Origin: Arcticibacter sp045629565 | Lineage (GTDB): Bacteria > Bacteroidota > Bacteroidia > Sphingobacteriales > Sphingobacteriaceae | Length of the DNA stretch: 64,000 nt | NCBI RefSeq assembly: GCF_045629565.1 | Contig: NZ_JAZQRL010000100.1 | Span: 1-64,000, forward strand | Reading direction: 5' to 3' | Shown: piece after piece, positions 7,614-16,084 of the stretch | How the letters are laid out: each line of letters begins with the position of its first letter | Numbering within the stretch: position 1 is the first letter of the stretch | Notes under the pieces: generated by a model | Databases searched by the model: none | Seen by the model: the letters and a program-made list of their open reading frames with translations, nothing else | Told to the model about the DNA's origin: nothing | Position numbers and translations under genes: made by a program

Positions 7614-7621
7614 TAATTTTG
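7614..7621 (+). promoter_or_regulatory. Candidate -7 box for ccmE
   Basis: TAATTTTG matches TAnnTTTG and lies 37 nt before the ccmE ATG. No good TTTG is found about 19 nt upstream, so only the -7 element is supported. Confidence 0.45.
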
Positions 7622-7658
7622 CGGCATATTCTATCCGGATATCGTAATTACCAGATCA

Positions 7659-8063
7659 ATGAAAAAAAGCTCTATTATAGGCATCATCATTATTGCAATT
7701 GCCATAGGGGTTATTATTAGCACCTATGCCGACTCAAGCACATATGGTTCGTTTAGTGACGCCCGGGAAAGTCAGACTGAGCTCCACGTGGTTGGTCAGT
7801 TAAACAAACAAAAGAAATTGATATACAATCCTCAGGAGGATGCTAACTATTTCGCCTTCTATCTGCTGGATAAGCAGGGAAAGGAGTGTAAGGTCGTGTT
7901 CTCAGGAGCCAAGCCCCAGGATTTCGAACGCTCAGAGGAGATCGTACTAACCGGGAAAATGGTTGGTGACGAATTTCAAGCCTCTAAAATTCTCATGAAA
8001 TGTCCTTCCAAATACAATAAGGATGAAGTTGAGATTCAGGAAGTTCAGCAAACCGCTGCTTAA
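7659..8063 (+). CDS. ccmE: Cytochrome c maturation haem chaperone CcmE, CxxxY type
   Basis: A 134-residue protein with an N-terminal membrane anchor (residues 4-21) and a periplasmic OB-fold domain (VVGQLNK...EIVLTGKMVGDEFQASKILMKCPSKY). Classical CcmE binds haem covalently through a histidine in an HxxxY motif. Here the position is C115-P-S-K-Y119, a CxxxY motif, and no His is nearby. CxxxY CcmE is known from archaea and some bacteria as a variant of System I. The gene is 16 nt upstream of ccmF and probably co-transcribed. It passes haem from CcmC to the CcmF-containing ligase. Confidence 0.9.
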   Translation: MKKSSIIGIIIIAIAIGVIISTYADSSTYGSFSDARESQTELHVVGQLNKQKKLIYNPQEDANYFAFYLLDKQGKECKVVFSGAKPQDFERSEEIVLTGKMVGDEFQASKILMKCPSKYNKDEVEIQEVQQTAA

Positions 8064-8079
8064 TACAGAAAATTTCTAA

Positions 8080-10533
8080 ATGGATATACAATTCGCAGGA
8101 GAACACCTGCTTCCAGGGAAACTTGGGCAGTTCTTTATTATACTAACTTTTGGTACAGCACTTTTATCGGCCATTGCCTATTACTTCGCCACGATAAAGG
8201 ATACGAAAGATGATTCCTGGAAGCGCTTAGCGCGCATATCGACCTGGGTAAATACCGTTTCTGTACTGGGAATCGGCATCTGTCTATACTATATTATCTA
8301 CAATCATTATTTTGAGTATCACTATGCATGGGCGCATTCATCACGCTCATTGCCAGTGTACTATATTATTTCTAGTTTCTGGGAGGGGCAAGAGGGAAGC
8401 TTTTGGCTGTGGATGTTCTGGCAGTCGCTCCTCGCCAATATTCTGATATGGAAAGCCCGCAGCTGGGAAAGCCCTGTTATGACGGTGATGATGCTGTCTC
8501 AGCTATTTATCTCCTCCATGTTATTGGGTGTGGAAATATTGGGTACCCGTGTTGGTAGCTCTCCATTCATTCTTCTAAGGGATGCCGTGGAAGGGCCGAT
8601 CTTCTCACGTCCGGATTACCTGTCTCTCATCCCCGATGGAAATGGGCTTAATCCTTTATTGCAGAATTACTGGATGGTTATCCATCCGCCAACCCTGTTC
8701 CTGGGCTTCGCATCCATGATCATTCCTTTCGCTTATGCGATAGCGGGACTCTGGGAAAGAAGATATTCAGAATGGATCAAGGTATCTCTGCCATGGGCAC
8801 TGTTTGCTGTGATGGTCTTGGGTGCGGGTATTATCATGGGATCCTTCTGGGCTTACGAGGCACTTAACTTCGGTGGTTTCTGGGCCTGGGATCCGGTTGA
8901 AAATGCATCTATTATTCCATGGTTAACCCTGATTGCAGCCGTGCACGTGATGCTGGCTTACAGAAGCTCGGGGCATTCTTACTTTACTGCTACATTCCTG
9001 GTGCTAATCAGTTTTGTATTGGTGTTATACGCTTCATTCCTCACCCGAAGTGGTATCCTGGGTGAAACCTCGGTTCACTCCTTTACCGATCTGGGAATGT
9101 TTGGTCATCTGCTCGCTTATATTCTTGTGTTTTTTGCGCTAGCGGTTGGCTTCCTGGTGGCAAGGTGGAAGGAACTTCCGATAACAAAGAAGGATGAGGA
9201 AACCTATTCACGCGAGTTTTGGCTGTTCATCGGGGCACTGGTTCTAACAGTGGCTTGTGTTCAGGTTATTTCAACGACGTCAATACCGGTGTTTAATGCA
9301 CTTTTCGGCACTAAGATAGCACCTCCCGCAGATGTAATTCAGCACTATCACCAATGGCAGGTGCCTTTCGCAATCGTCATTAGTTTAGTGTCCGGTTTTT
9401 CGCAATATTTGAGATATAAAAATACCGACTCCAGAAAGTTCTTCAAGAAGATCGGACTGATCCTGATTATCGCTGCTGTAGTTACTGCAGGGTTTGTGTA
9501 TATCGCGAAAGTGCATAACAACGTCATGTACGTCGTGCTCACCTTCTCAGCAATCTTCTCGATTTCATGTAACATCAGGATACTTATTGATGCTATAAAG
9601 GGAAAATGGCGACTTGCCGGGTCGTCCATCGCGCATATTGGGTTCGGTCTGTTGCTGATAGGAGCCCTTGTCGCGGCAGCCACAAGTAATGTGGTATCGC
9701 TAAATACCTCAGGCGTCGGCTTCGGAGAAGAATTTGATAAGAACAATAACTCTAAAGAAAATATTATTCTTTACGAGGATGAGCCTGTACGCATGGATGA
9801 ATATACCGTTACATATAAAGGTGACTCTACAGAAGGCGTTAATACCTACTATCGTGTAAACTACAAGGTCGTCGATGAAGAGACTAAGGAAGTTAAGGAA
9901 GAGTTTGATTTATATCCGCATGCGCAGCAGAATGCCAAGATGCAGACGATTGTCGCCTCTCCTGATACCCGTCACTACTTGTTTCATGATATTTACACAC
10001 ACGTAAGCAGCGTGCCTCTTAAGGAAGAAATGGCTGAGCATGAAGACCACGAAGGTCATTCGGAGGATGAGGGCTATGAGCAACCGGTGACGTATGAAGT
10101 TTCTCCCGGGGATACTATCCGCTACAGAGAGGGTGTGATCATCGTTAAGGGTGTTAACCGGAATGCTACCATCGAAAAGATCCCTCTCAAACCAAATGAT
10201 GTTGCGATAGCATTGCAACTGGAAATTCGGACGCACGCCAACAAAACCTATACAGCTGAACCGGTATTTCTTATAAAAGGAGGAAACAAATTCGACTTCG
10301 GAAAGACGCTTGTTGATCCGGGTTTAAAGGTTCGTTTTTCAAACGTTTATCCGGAGAAGGACAAGCTGGAAATGATGTTGTACCAAAAGCCGAAGGCTGA
10401 GAAGAAATGGATTGTCATGAAAGCAATCAAATTTCCTTTCATCAACCTGTTCTGGGCAGGGAATATCCTGATGGTCGTAGGTTTCCTGATCTCGATCTTC
10501 AGAAGAAATAAGGAGATTAAAATCACAGACTAA
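8080..10533 (+). CDS. ccmF: Cytochrome c haem lyase subunit CcmF
   Basis: An 817-residue polytopic membrane protein, longer than the roughly 650-residue E. coli CcmF. The haem-binding WWD motif is clear (NFGGFWAWDPVENASIIPW, about residues 265-285). It is preceded by NYWMVIHPPTLFLGF and followed by SFLTRSGILGETSVHSF, both conserved in CcmF. The C-terminal third contains a large periplasmic domain with an acidic, His-rich stretch (EHEDHEGHSEDEG, about residues 648-660). A final transmembrane helix ends the protein. It attaches haem to apocytochrome c with CcmE. The stop overlaps the next start by one base (TAATG). Confidence 0.94.
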   Translation: MDIQFAGEHLLPGKLGQFFIILTFGTALLSAIAYYFATIKDTKDDSWKRLARISTWVNTVSVLGIGICLYYIIYNHYFEYHYAWAHSSRSLPVYYIISSFWEGQEGSFWLWMFWQSLLANILIWKARSWESPVMTVMMLSQLFISSMLLGVEILGTRVGSSPFILLRDAVEGPIFSRPDYLSLIPDGNGLNPLLQNYWMVIHPPTLFLGFASMIIPFAYAIAGLWERRYSEWIKVSLPWALFAVMVLGAGIIMGSFWAYEALNFGGFWAWDPVENASIIPWLTLIAAVHVMLAYRSSGHSYFTATFLVLISFVLVLYASFLTRSGILGETSVHSFTDLGMFGHLLAYILVFFALAVGFLVARWKELPITKKDEETYSREFWLFIGALVLTVACVQVISTTSIPVFNALFGTKIAPPADVIQHYHQWQVPFAIVISLVSGFSQYLRYKNTDSRKFFKKIGLILIIAAVVTAGFVYIAKVHNNVMYVVLTFSAIFSISCNIRILIDAIKGKWRLAGSSIAHIGFGLLLIGALVAAATSNVVSLNTSGVGFGEEFDKNNNSKENIILYEDEPVRMDEYTVTYKGDSTEGVNTYYRVNYKVVDEETKEVKEEFDLYPHAQQNAKMQTIVASPDTRHYLFHDIYTHVSSVPLKEEMAEHEDHEGHSEDEGYEQPVTYEVSPGDTIRYREGVIIVKGVNRNATIEKIPLKPNDVAIALQLEIRTHANKTYTAEPVFLIKGGNKFDFGKTLVDPGLKVRFSNVYPEKDKLEMMLYQKPKAEKKWIVMKAIKFPFINLFWAGNILMVVGFLISIFRRNKEIKITD

Positions 10534-11306
10534 TGAAAATTGTCCTGCTTGGCAGTGGTAACGTCGCTACGCATCTGGGTCACGCCCTGAAGGCAGCTGG
10601 CCATGAGATCCTGCAGGTATGGAGCCGCTCGCTATCAAACGCAGAACAGCTCGCCGCCTCATTATCGGTTGCTTATACGAATGAGATTCTAGCGCTGGAT
10701 GATACAGCTGATATTTATATACTATCTGTAAAAGATGATGCTATCCGAGAGGTAGCATCATCTTTTACATTTAAGGATAAGCTACTTGTTCATACCTCCG
10801 GAACCTCAAGTATTGATTCATTGGGCGAGGATCGGGTAAACAAGGGGGTGTTTTACCCTTTGCAGACCTTTAGTAAACAGAAAGCCGTCGACTTCAGCTC
10901 TGTACCGCTGTTATTGGAAAGTAGCACAGATGAAGTCGCCAGGCAGCTTAATGAATTGGCTGGCAGTATTAGCCAGGTTGTACGATCAGCATCCTCCGCT
11001 CAGCGTGCTGCAATCCATGTAGCCGCTGTCTTCGCCTGCAATTTCAGCAATCATTTTTACTCTATATCGAAGAGCCTGCTGGACAAGGAAGGACTCGATT
11101 TCAAGCTGCTGCTTCCACTTATTGCGGAGACGGCAGCGAAGGTCCAAAGCATGAGTCCCGAAGATGCGCAGACCGGACCTGCCATACGTGATGACCAGGT
11201 AAGCATTGAGAAACATAAGAAATATCTGGAAACATCTGCAGACCTTCTTCAACTCTATACATTGATGACCAATAGTATTATCGGTTTCAGAAGCAAACAG
11301 CAATAG
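10533..11306 (+). CDS. Rossmann-like and DUF2520 domain-containing protein
   Basis: A 257-residue cytosolic protein. The N-terminal Rossmann domain starts MKIVLLGSGNVATHLGHAL, with the GxGxxA dinucleotide pattern, and contains VHTSGTSSID. The C-terminal helical half matches the DUF2520 family, related to 6-phosphogluconate/ketopantoate dehydrogenase-type folds. Substrate and reaction are unknown; an NAD(P)-dependent oxidoreductase is likely. It overlaps ccmF by one base and is 22 nt upstream of the KdsC-like gene, an order often seen in Sphingobacteriaceae. The coding region carries a perfect 17-bp inverted repeat (10727-10769). Confidence 0.85.
   Translation: MKIVLLGSGNVATHLGHALKAAGHEILQVWSRSLSNAEQLAASLSVAYTNEILALDDTADIYILSVKDDAIREVASSFTFKDKLLVHTSGTSSIDSLGEDRVNKGVFYPLQTFSKQKAVDFSSVPLLLESSTDEVARQLNELAGSISQVVRSASSAQRAAIHVAAVFACNFSNHFYSISKSLLDKEGLDFKLLLPLIAETAAKVQSMSPEDAQTGPAIRDDQVSIEKHKKYLETSADLLQLYTLMTNSIIGFRSKQQ
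10727..10769. repeat. Perfect 17-bp inverted repeat inside the DUF2520 gene
   Basis: TGTAAAAGATGATGCTA (10727-10743) and TAGCATCATCTTTTACA (10753-10769) are exact inverted copies. One T-G wobble and one C-G pair extend the stem to 19 bp with a 5-nt loop. It lies wholly inside the coding sequence and encodes SVKDDAIREVASSFT. Confidence 0.9.
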
Positions 11307-11328
11307 TTGTCATTTAACACCTTAACCC

Positions 11329-11865
11329 ATGTTTTTAACAAAGATCAAATCTGTCAAAGCCTTTATATTCGATATCGACGGAATACTGACAGATGGTACC
11401 GTACTCGTTACCGAATCAGGTGACCAGCTAAGAAAGTTCAATGTAAGGGACGGATATGCCATGCGCCTGGCCGTAAAAAAGGGCTACCATATCTGTGTTA
11501 TATCCGGCGGCAACTCTTCGAGTGTCATCTTTCGTTTAAACGGCCTTGGGGTGACTGAGGTTCACCTGGGGATAGATAAGAAGCTCGCCGTTTACGAAAA
11601 CTTCGTCAGAAAGCATTCACTTGATCCGCAGGATGTGTTATATATGGGCGACGATGTACCTGATTTGCCTGTCATGCAAGCTGTAGGTGTAAGTGCCTGC
11701 CCGATTGACGCTATTGAAGAAGTGAAGGCGATCAGCGACTATATATCACCCTTCGCAGGAGGTACAGGGTGTGTGCGGGACGTGGTAGAGAAGGTTCTCA
11801 AAATTCAGGGGATGTGGTTCGACCAGAATCCTTCAGCACATGACGATACCATTACATCCTCCTAA
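11329..11865 (+). CDS. kdsC: HAD phosphatase, KdsC-like
   Basis: A 178-residue cytosolic HAD-family phosphatase resembling 3-deoxy-D-manno-octulosonate-8-phosphate phosphatase, a step of LPS inner-core Kdo synthesis. HAD motif I is FDIDGILTDGT (nucleophile Asp and +2 Asp), motif II is VISGGNSS, motif III is the lysine of GIDKKL, and motif IV is MGDDVPDLPVM. It is small and has no cap domain, as expected for the C0-type tetrameric KdsC group. It lies between the DUF2520 and maf genes. Related phosphatases of similar size exist, so the substrate is inferred. Confidence 0.85.
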   Translation: MFLTKIKSVKAFIFDIDGILTDGTVLVTESGDQLRKFNVRDGYAMRLAVKKGYHICVISGGNSSSVIFRLNGLGVTEVHLGIDKKLAVYENFVRKHSLDPQDVLYMGDDVPDLPVMQAVGVSACPIDAIEEVKAISDYISPFAGGTGCVRDVVEKVLKIQGMWFDQNPSAHDDTITSS

Positions 11866-11895
11866 AAAGCACCTAGGTCATCCTATAGATACATT

Positions 11896-12480
11896 ATGAT
11901 GAATTCATTTCCACCGGTAATATTGGCGTCCAAATCTCCAAGAAGGCAAGAGCTCTTACATCAAATGGATATCAGCTTCAGGGTTGTGCTGAGAGAAGTA
12001 GATGAATCGTTCCCGGCATTCCTCCAGCCGGCAGAAGTGGCGGTTTACATTGCCCGTAAAAAGGCGGAAGCATTTGATGACTCCGTGCAGAATGATGAGA
12101 TAGTCATTACAGCAGATACCATTGTGACCATCGACGGTCTGATATTAGGCAAACCAGAAGATGAACAGGATGCCTTTCGGATACTGTCTCTATTATCGGG
12201 TAGAACACATGAAGTGATAACCGGGGTCGCATTCTTGTATAAGCATGAGGTTCATGCGTTCTACGATAGTACAACCGTTTATTTCCGGGAGCTAAGCGAC
12301 CACGACAAGTGGTTTTATATTCGCAACTATAAACCCTTTGACAAAGCGGGTGCTTATGGCATACAGGAGTGGATCGGACATGCCGCTATTGAGAAGATTG
12401 AAGGCTCTTATAATAACGTAGTAGGTCTGCCCACCTTCAGGGTGTATCAGGAATTGGAGAAGCTTCTAGCCGATAAATAG
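11896..12480 (+). CDS. maf: Maf family nucleotide pyrophosphatase
   Basis: A 194-residue cytosolic protein with the N-terminal Maf signature ILASKSPRRQELLHQM, the catalytic/metal segment ITADTIVTIDG, GKPEDEQDAF and the C-terminal FDKAGAYGIQEW. Maf proteins hydrolyse non-canonical or canonical NTPs to NMPs and are linked to septum regulation and nucleotide-pool cleaning. Two adjacent ATGs (11896 and 11899) could serve as start. It is the last gene of the ccm-kdsC-maf block and is convergent with ppx. Confidence 0.92.
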   Translation: MMNSFPPVILASKSPRRQELLHQMDISFRVVLREVDESFPAFLQPAEVAVYIARKKAEAFDDSVQNDEIVITADTIVTIDGLILGKPEDEQDAFRILSLLSGRTHEVITGVAFLYKHEVHAFYDSTTVYFRELSDHDKWFYIRNYKPFDKAGAYGIQEWIGHAAIEKIEGSYNNVVGLPTFRVYQELEKLLADK

Positions 12481-12521
12481 ATCAATCTGATCGAACGCCG
12501 GCCCTTCACTCGTTCGCCTGG

Positions 12522-13445
12522 CTAACCCAGCTTTTCATACAGCAAACCTTCTTTGAGGGCGTAGGTTGAAAGCAAGACGTTGCTGACGCGCCCATGCGCC
12601 AGGATATAGGAGGTTAAAACGGCAGCGGTTACGATCATGTCTACGCGAACCGGACTAATCTTATCATCTGCAGCCCTCTCTTCATGTGTGGAAAGAATGA
12701 TGTCGCCGATTACCGATTGGAGTTGTTTTTTTTCAATACTGTATCCCGAATTCCCGGTTCTGTCTTTCATTCCGAATTTACGTATCGCCAGGTCAGTAAA
12801 AGTCTCAAATGCACCCGCAGAACCGATGAGCGTCTCCGGCTGATATAGGAGCAAGTTCTTTCTGAGGTCAGTCAGCTGCTCCTCCAGATGTTGGTGAAGG
12901 GAGAATATATCATCGGAATTTATCGGATCAGACTTGTGGAAAAGAGCCATCAAGCGGGCGGCTCCAATAGGGTAGCTTTTCTTAAACTGAATATCTTTGT
13001 GGTTGCAGAAAATAAACTCAACGCTTCCTCCACCGATGTCCATAATTACGGCGTTGCCTTGAATTTCCACAGCCTGACTTACTCCTCCATAAATAAGAGA
13101 GGCCTCTTTATTGCCATCAATGATGTCAACGCTTATTCCAGTCAGTGCTCTAACCTGCTCAACAAAATCATGTCCGTTAGCCGCGGTTCTCAGGGCCGCA
13201 GTGCCAGTTCCATAAACCTCGGTAATTTTATGTTGATCAATGACCCGCTTAAAGTCCTGCATCGCCTCAAGGCCCCGGTTGAAGGCAGCTTCAACGATCC
13301 TTCCCTCTGTTATCCCACCCTCACCGAGTTTGACATGTTTTTTTTCCGCGAAGATTTCGTTTATAGAACGATCATCGTTCAGTTCAGCAATTAACAAATG
13401 GAAGGTGTTTGTGCCGAGGTCAAGTACAGCGATAGGGTTGTTCAT
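12522..13445 (-). CDS. ppx: Ppx/GppA-family exopolyphosphatase
   Basis: A 307-residue protein with the actin-like ASKHA fold. The phosphate-binding motifs are visible: PIAVLDLGTNTFHLLIAE at the N-terminus, GTAALRTAANG, VIMDIGGGSVEF, and GSAGAFETF. It lacks the extra C-terminal domains of the roughly 500-residue E. coli Ppx/GppA, which is usual for the short Bacteroidota form. It degrades polyphosphate or pppGpp. The ATG at 13443-13445 is chosen because the family starts at MNNPIAV; an upstream in-frame ATG would run into the dnaJ terminator. Confidence 0.9.
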   Translation of the reverse strand: MNNPIAVLDLGTNTFHLLIAELNDDRSINEIFAEKKHVKLGEGGITEGRIVEAAFNRGLEAMQDFKRVIDQHKITEVYGTGTAALRTAANGHDFVEQVRALTGISVDIIDGNKEASLIYGGVSQAVEIQGNAVIMDIGGGSVEFIFCNHKDIQFKKSYPIGAARLMALFHKSDPINSDDIFSLHQHLEEQLTDLRKNLLLYQPETLIGSAGAFETFTDLAIRKFGMKDRTGNSGYSIEKKQLQSVIGDIILSTHEERAADDKISPVRVDMIVTAAVLTSYILAHGRVSNVLLSTYALKEGLLYEKLG

Positions 13446-13455
13446 AGGAAAAAGC

Positions 13456-13478
13456 AAAGCCACCATGGAGGTGGCTTT
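13456..13478 (-). terminator. Terminator of the grpE-dnaJ operon
   Basis: AAAGCCACC (13456-13464) and GGTGGCTTT (13470-13478) form a 9-bp stem with a 5-nt loop. On the minus strand it is followed by GCTTTTTCC. It lies 17 nt after the dnaJ stop and immediately before ppx. Confidence 0.8.
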
Positions 13479-13495
13479 GTATGATTGGTTTTGAA

Positions 13496-14662
13496 TTATT
13501 CGAAATATTCTTTCATTCTCTCGAAGAAGCTCTTCTCGTGTCTGCCAGGTTGAGGCTTGAAGTTAGGAGAGGCCTGGAGTTTTTCAAGCATTTCTCTCTC
13601 ATCTTTCGAGATGGCTTTAGGAGTCCATATGTTTACGTACACCAATTGGTCACCTCTGTGGTATGAGTTTACTTCAGGAACACCCTTGCCTTTCAATCTC
13701 AGGATCTTTCCACCTTGTGTGCCAGGCTCTATCTTGATTTTCGCCTTACCATCTATAGTAGGTACCTCTACAGAAGCTCCCAATGCAGCATCAATGAAGC
13801 TGATATGAAGGTCATACACAACGTTGTTTCCTTCGCGCTGTAGCGTCTCGTGAGGTATCTCTTCGATTAAAATGATCAGGTCTCCCGCGATACCACCATT
13901 AGGAGCTGCGTTGCCTTTACCGCTCATCGAGAGCTGCATGCCTTCACTAACACCCGCAGGGATATTGATCGTGATCGTTTCCTCTCCACGAACAACACCT
14001 TCACCGTGGCAACTGTCACACTTCGCAGTTATCTGCGATCCTGAACCGTTACATGTAGGGCAGGTGCTACTGGTTTGCATCTGACCGAGGATGGTATTGG
14101 TTACACGTCTTACAGATCCGGCACCACCACACGTACGGCAGGTCTGTATCGATGACCGGTCTTTAGCACCCGTTCCATCACACGTGCGACAAACAACAAG
14201 CTTGTTCACCTTGATCTTCTTTTCAGCGCCTTTAGCAATTTCGTCTAAGCTCAGCTTAACCTTTATCCGGAGGTTGCTACCCCTGGAAACACGGGTTCTG
14301 CCACCTTGCTGTCCGCCGCCGCCGCCGCCGCCGCCAAAAAAGCTATCAAACGGACTTCCACCTCCACCAAAGATATCTCCGAACTGACTGAAGATATCAT
14401 CCATGTTCATGTGACCGCCGCCGCCGTAACCACCTTGAGAAGCACCCGCATGTCCGAATTGGTCATAACGCTGTTTCTTCTCAGGATTACTAAGCACTTC
14501 GTACGCTTCTGCGGCCTCCTTGAACTTATCTTCCGCCTCTTTGTCGCCAGGGTTTTTATCCGGGTGATATTTAATCGCCAGCTTACGATAAGCTTTCTTT
14601 ATCTCATCCGCAGAAGAACCTTTGGAAACACCGAGAATATCATAAAAATCTCTCTTTGCCAT
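13496..14662 (-). CDS. dnaJ: Chaperone protein DnaJ
   Basis: A 388-residue Hsp40 co-chaperone that stimulates DnaK ATPase activity. The J domain (residues 1-70) has the HPD motif in IKYHPDKNPGDKEAE. A Gly/Phe-rich linker follows (about 78-125), with an uninterrupted Gly run encoded by a CCG-repeat tract on the plus strand (14313-14335). The zinc domain has four CxxCxGxG-type repeats (CRTCDGTG, CRTCGGAG, CPTCNGSG, CDSCHGEG). The C-terminal substrate domains contain GDLIILIEEIPHE. It lies 4 nt downstream of grpE, forming an operon. Confidence 0.97.
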   Translation of the reverse strand: MAKRDFYDILGVSKGSSADEIKKAYRKLAIKYHPDKNPGDKEAEDKFKEAAEAYEVLSNPEKKQRYDQFGHAGASQGGYGGGGHMNMDDIFSQFGDIFGGGGSPFDSFFGGGGGGGGQQGGRTRVSRGSNLRIKVKLSLDEIAKGAEKKIKVNKLVVCRTCDGTGAKDRSSIQTCRTCGGAGSVRRVTNTILGQMQTSSTCPTCNGSGSQITAKCDSCHGEGVVRGEETITINIPAGVSEGMQLSMSGKGNAAPNGGIAGDLIILIEEIPHETLQREGNNVVYDLHISFIDAALGASVEVPTIDGKAKIKIEPGTQGGKILRLKGKGVPEVNSYHRGDQLVYVNIWTPKAISKDEREMLEKLQASPNFKPQPGRHEKSFFERMKEYFE

Positions 14663-14666
14663 ATAA

Positions 14667-15287
14667 TTAACTTCCTACAACTACTTTAGCAAATCTCATC
14701 ACCTTATCGTTAAGAAAATAGCCTTTTTCAACCTCATCTACTACTTTGCCTTTCATATCCTCTGATGGCGCAGGAATGTTTGTTATTGCCTCATGGAGAT
14801 CAGCATCGAAGGTTGCTCCTATAGATTCCATTTCTTTTACGCCTTTTTGCGTCAACGTGGTCTTAAATTTACTACTCACCAGGATGATACCTTCTTTAAC
14901 AGCATCGATGTCTGAAGAAGTGTTCATGTATTTAATCGCACGGTCGAAGTCGTCTGCTATCGGCAGAAGACTTAAAAGAACATCCTTCCCTGCTGATTGA
15001 AGCAGTTCGATTCGCTCTTTATTCGTACGTCTTTTGTAGTTGTCAAACTCCGCATAAAGACGAAGGTATTTGTCGTTAGCCTCTTTAAGCTCCGCACGTA
15101 ACCTGTCTTCTGCAGAAACTTCTTCTACTTCCTGAATCTCAGCTTCAGCTCCCGCTGCTTGCTCTGCCTGCGGCTGTTCCGCCTGCTCTACATTTTGTTC
15201 CATCTCAGACTGAGTCTGATTGTCAGAAGCTACTTTCTCTTCTTCGGTAGTTTTCTTCTTGTTTTTCAACATATCTGAAAAGTTCAT
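14667..15287 (-). CDS. grpE: Nucleotide exchange factor GrpE
   Basis: A 206-residue exchange factor for DnaK. The N-terminal third is acidic and Gln/Glu-rich (low complexity). A long coiled coil runs about residues 60-110 (LRAELKEANDKYLRLYAEFDNYKRRT), and the C-terminal beta domain ends GYFLNDKVMRFAKVVVG. The ATG at 15285-15287 is preferred (MNFSDMLKNKKK); an in-frame ATG ten codons upstream adds a hydrophobic stretch not expected in the family. It is the first gene of grpE-dnaJ. A direct repeat of TGTCAGC upstream may be regulatory. Confidence 0.95.
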   Translation of the reverse strand: MNFSDMLKNKKKTTEEEKVASDNQTQSEMEQNVEQAEQPQAEQAAGAEAEIQEVEEVSAEDRLRAELKEANDKYLRLYAEFDNYKRRTNKERIELLQSAGKDVLLSLLPIADDFDRAIKYMNTSSDIDAVKEGIILVSSKFKTTLTQKGVKEMESIGATFDADLHEAITNIPAPSEDMKGKVVDEVEKGYFLNDKVMRFAKVVVGS

Positions 15288-15336
15288 ATCTAATGGGATA
15301 GACAAATAATTTGCCAAGTTAATTAAACGGTCAAGC

Positions 15337-15365
15337 TGTCAGCTTAAAACCAATACAATGTCAGC
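15337..15365 (-). promoter_or_regulatory. Direct repeats upstream of grpE
   Basis: The heptamer TGTCAGC (GCTGACA on the grpE strand) occurs at 15337-15343 and again at 15359-15365, a 22-bp period (two helical turns), in the 111-bp gap between ftsE and grpE. This is a candidate binding site for a regulator of the chaperone operon; no known heat-shock operator such as CIRCE was recognised. Confidence 0.35.
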
Positions 15366-15398
15366 CTGTTGATGTATTAGGCAGACAATAAGCCTTAA

Positions 15399-16082
15399 TT
15401 ATGCAATCTTTGCATCCTCGATCACCCGTCCGTTTTCGCACTTGATGATGCGGGAAGGGAAGGTACGGATGAGGTTGTAATTATGGGTAGCCATAAGGAT
15501 GGCAGTTCCTGAGCGGCTGATATCTTTCAACAGCAGCATGATTTCTTCAGATGTTTCTGGATCCAGATTTCCTGTAGGCTCATCGGCAAGGATCAGCTCG
15601 GGATCATTCAGAAGCGCCCTGGCAACCACTACACGCTGTTGCTCACCACCCGAAAGCTCGTGCGGCATCTTCTTTAACTTGGAACGCAAACCAACTTTTT
15701 CGAGCACGTCTTTAATACGCTCATCTTTCAGCTTGCGGTCTTTCCAGCCTGTAGCGTTCAAAACAAAGCGCAGATTTTCCTCTACCGTACGGTCGGTAAG
15801 CAGCTGAAAGTCCTGGAATACGATTCCCAGCTTACGACGCAAGTAGGGTACATCATGATCAGAAAGCTTCTTTAAATCATAACCTCCCGCGTGTCCTTCG
15901 CCTTCGGTAATGTGAAGTTCACCATACAGAATCTTCATTAAACTGCTCTTTCCTGATCCGGTCTGACCAATCAGGAAAACAAACTCACCCTTATCTATAT
16001 GCAGGTTTACTGATGATAGAACGAGGTGCTTTTGCTGATAGACATCTACGTTATGGAGTTTTATAATGGAGTTTCCGATCAT
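15399..16082 (-). CDS. ftsE: Cell division ATP-binding protein FtsE
   Basis: A 227-residue ABC ATPase with Walker A GQTGSGKSS, Q-loop VFQDFQLL, signature LSGGEQQRV and Walker B LILADEPTGNLD. FtsE works with the membrane protein FtsX at the divisome to activate peptidoglycan hydrolases. The sequence pattern (DEPTGNLDPETS, MATHNYNLI) fits FtsE better than LolD. No ftsX is adjacent. The gene is third in an operon after the acyl-CoA reductase and a small unknown gene, with only 2 nt separating it from the latter. Confidence 0.88.
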   Translation of the reverse strand: MIGNSIIKLHNVDVYQQKHLVLSSVNLHIDKGEFVFLIGQTGSGKSSLMKILYGELHITEGEGHAGGYDLKKLSDHDVPYLRRKLGIVFQDFQLLTDRTVEENLRFVLNATGWKDRKLKDERIKDVLEKVGLRSKLKKMPHELSGGEQQRVVVARALLNDPELILADEPTGNLDPETSEEIMLLLKDISRSGTAILMATHNYNLIRTFPSRIIKCENGRVIEDAKIA

Positions 16083-16084
16083 TA

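Noticed and set aside
12888..13394. Plus-strand open frame opposite ppx
   Set aside because: Shadow of ppx, whose actin-like motifs are on the other strand.
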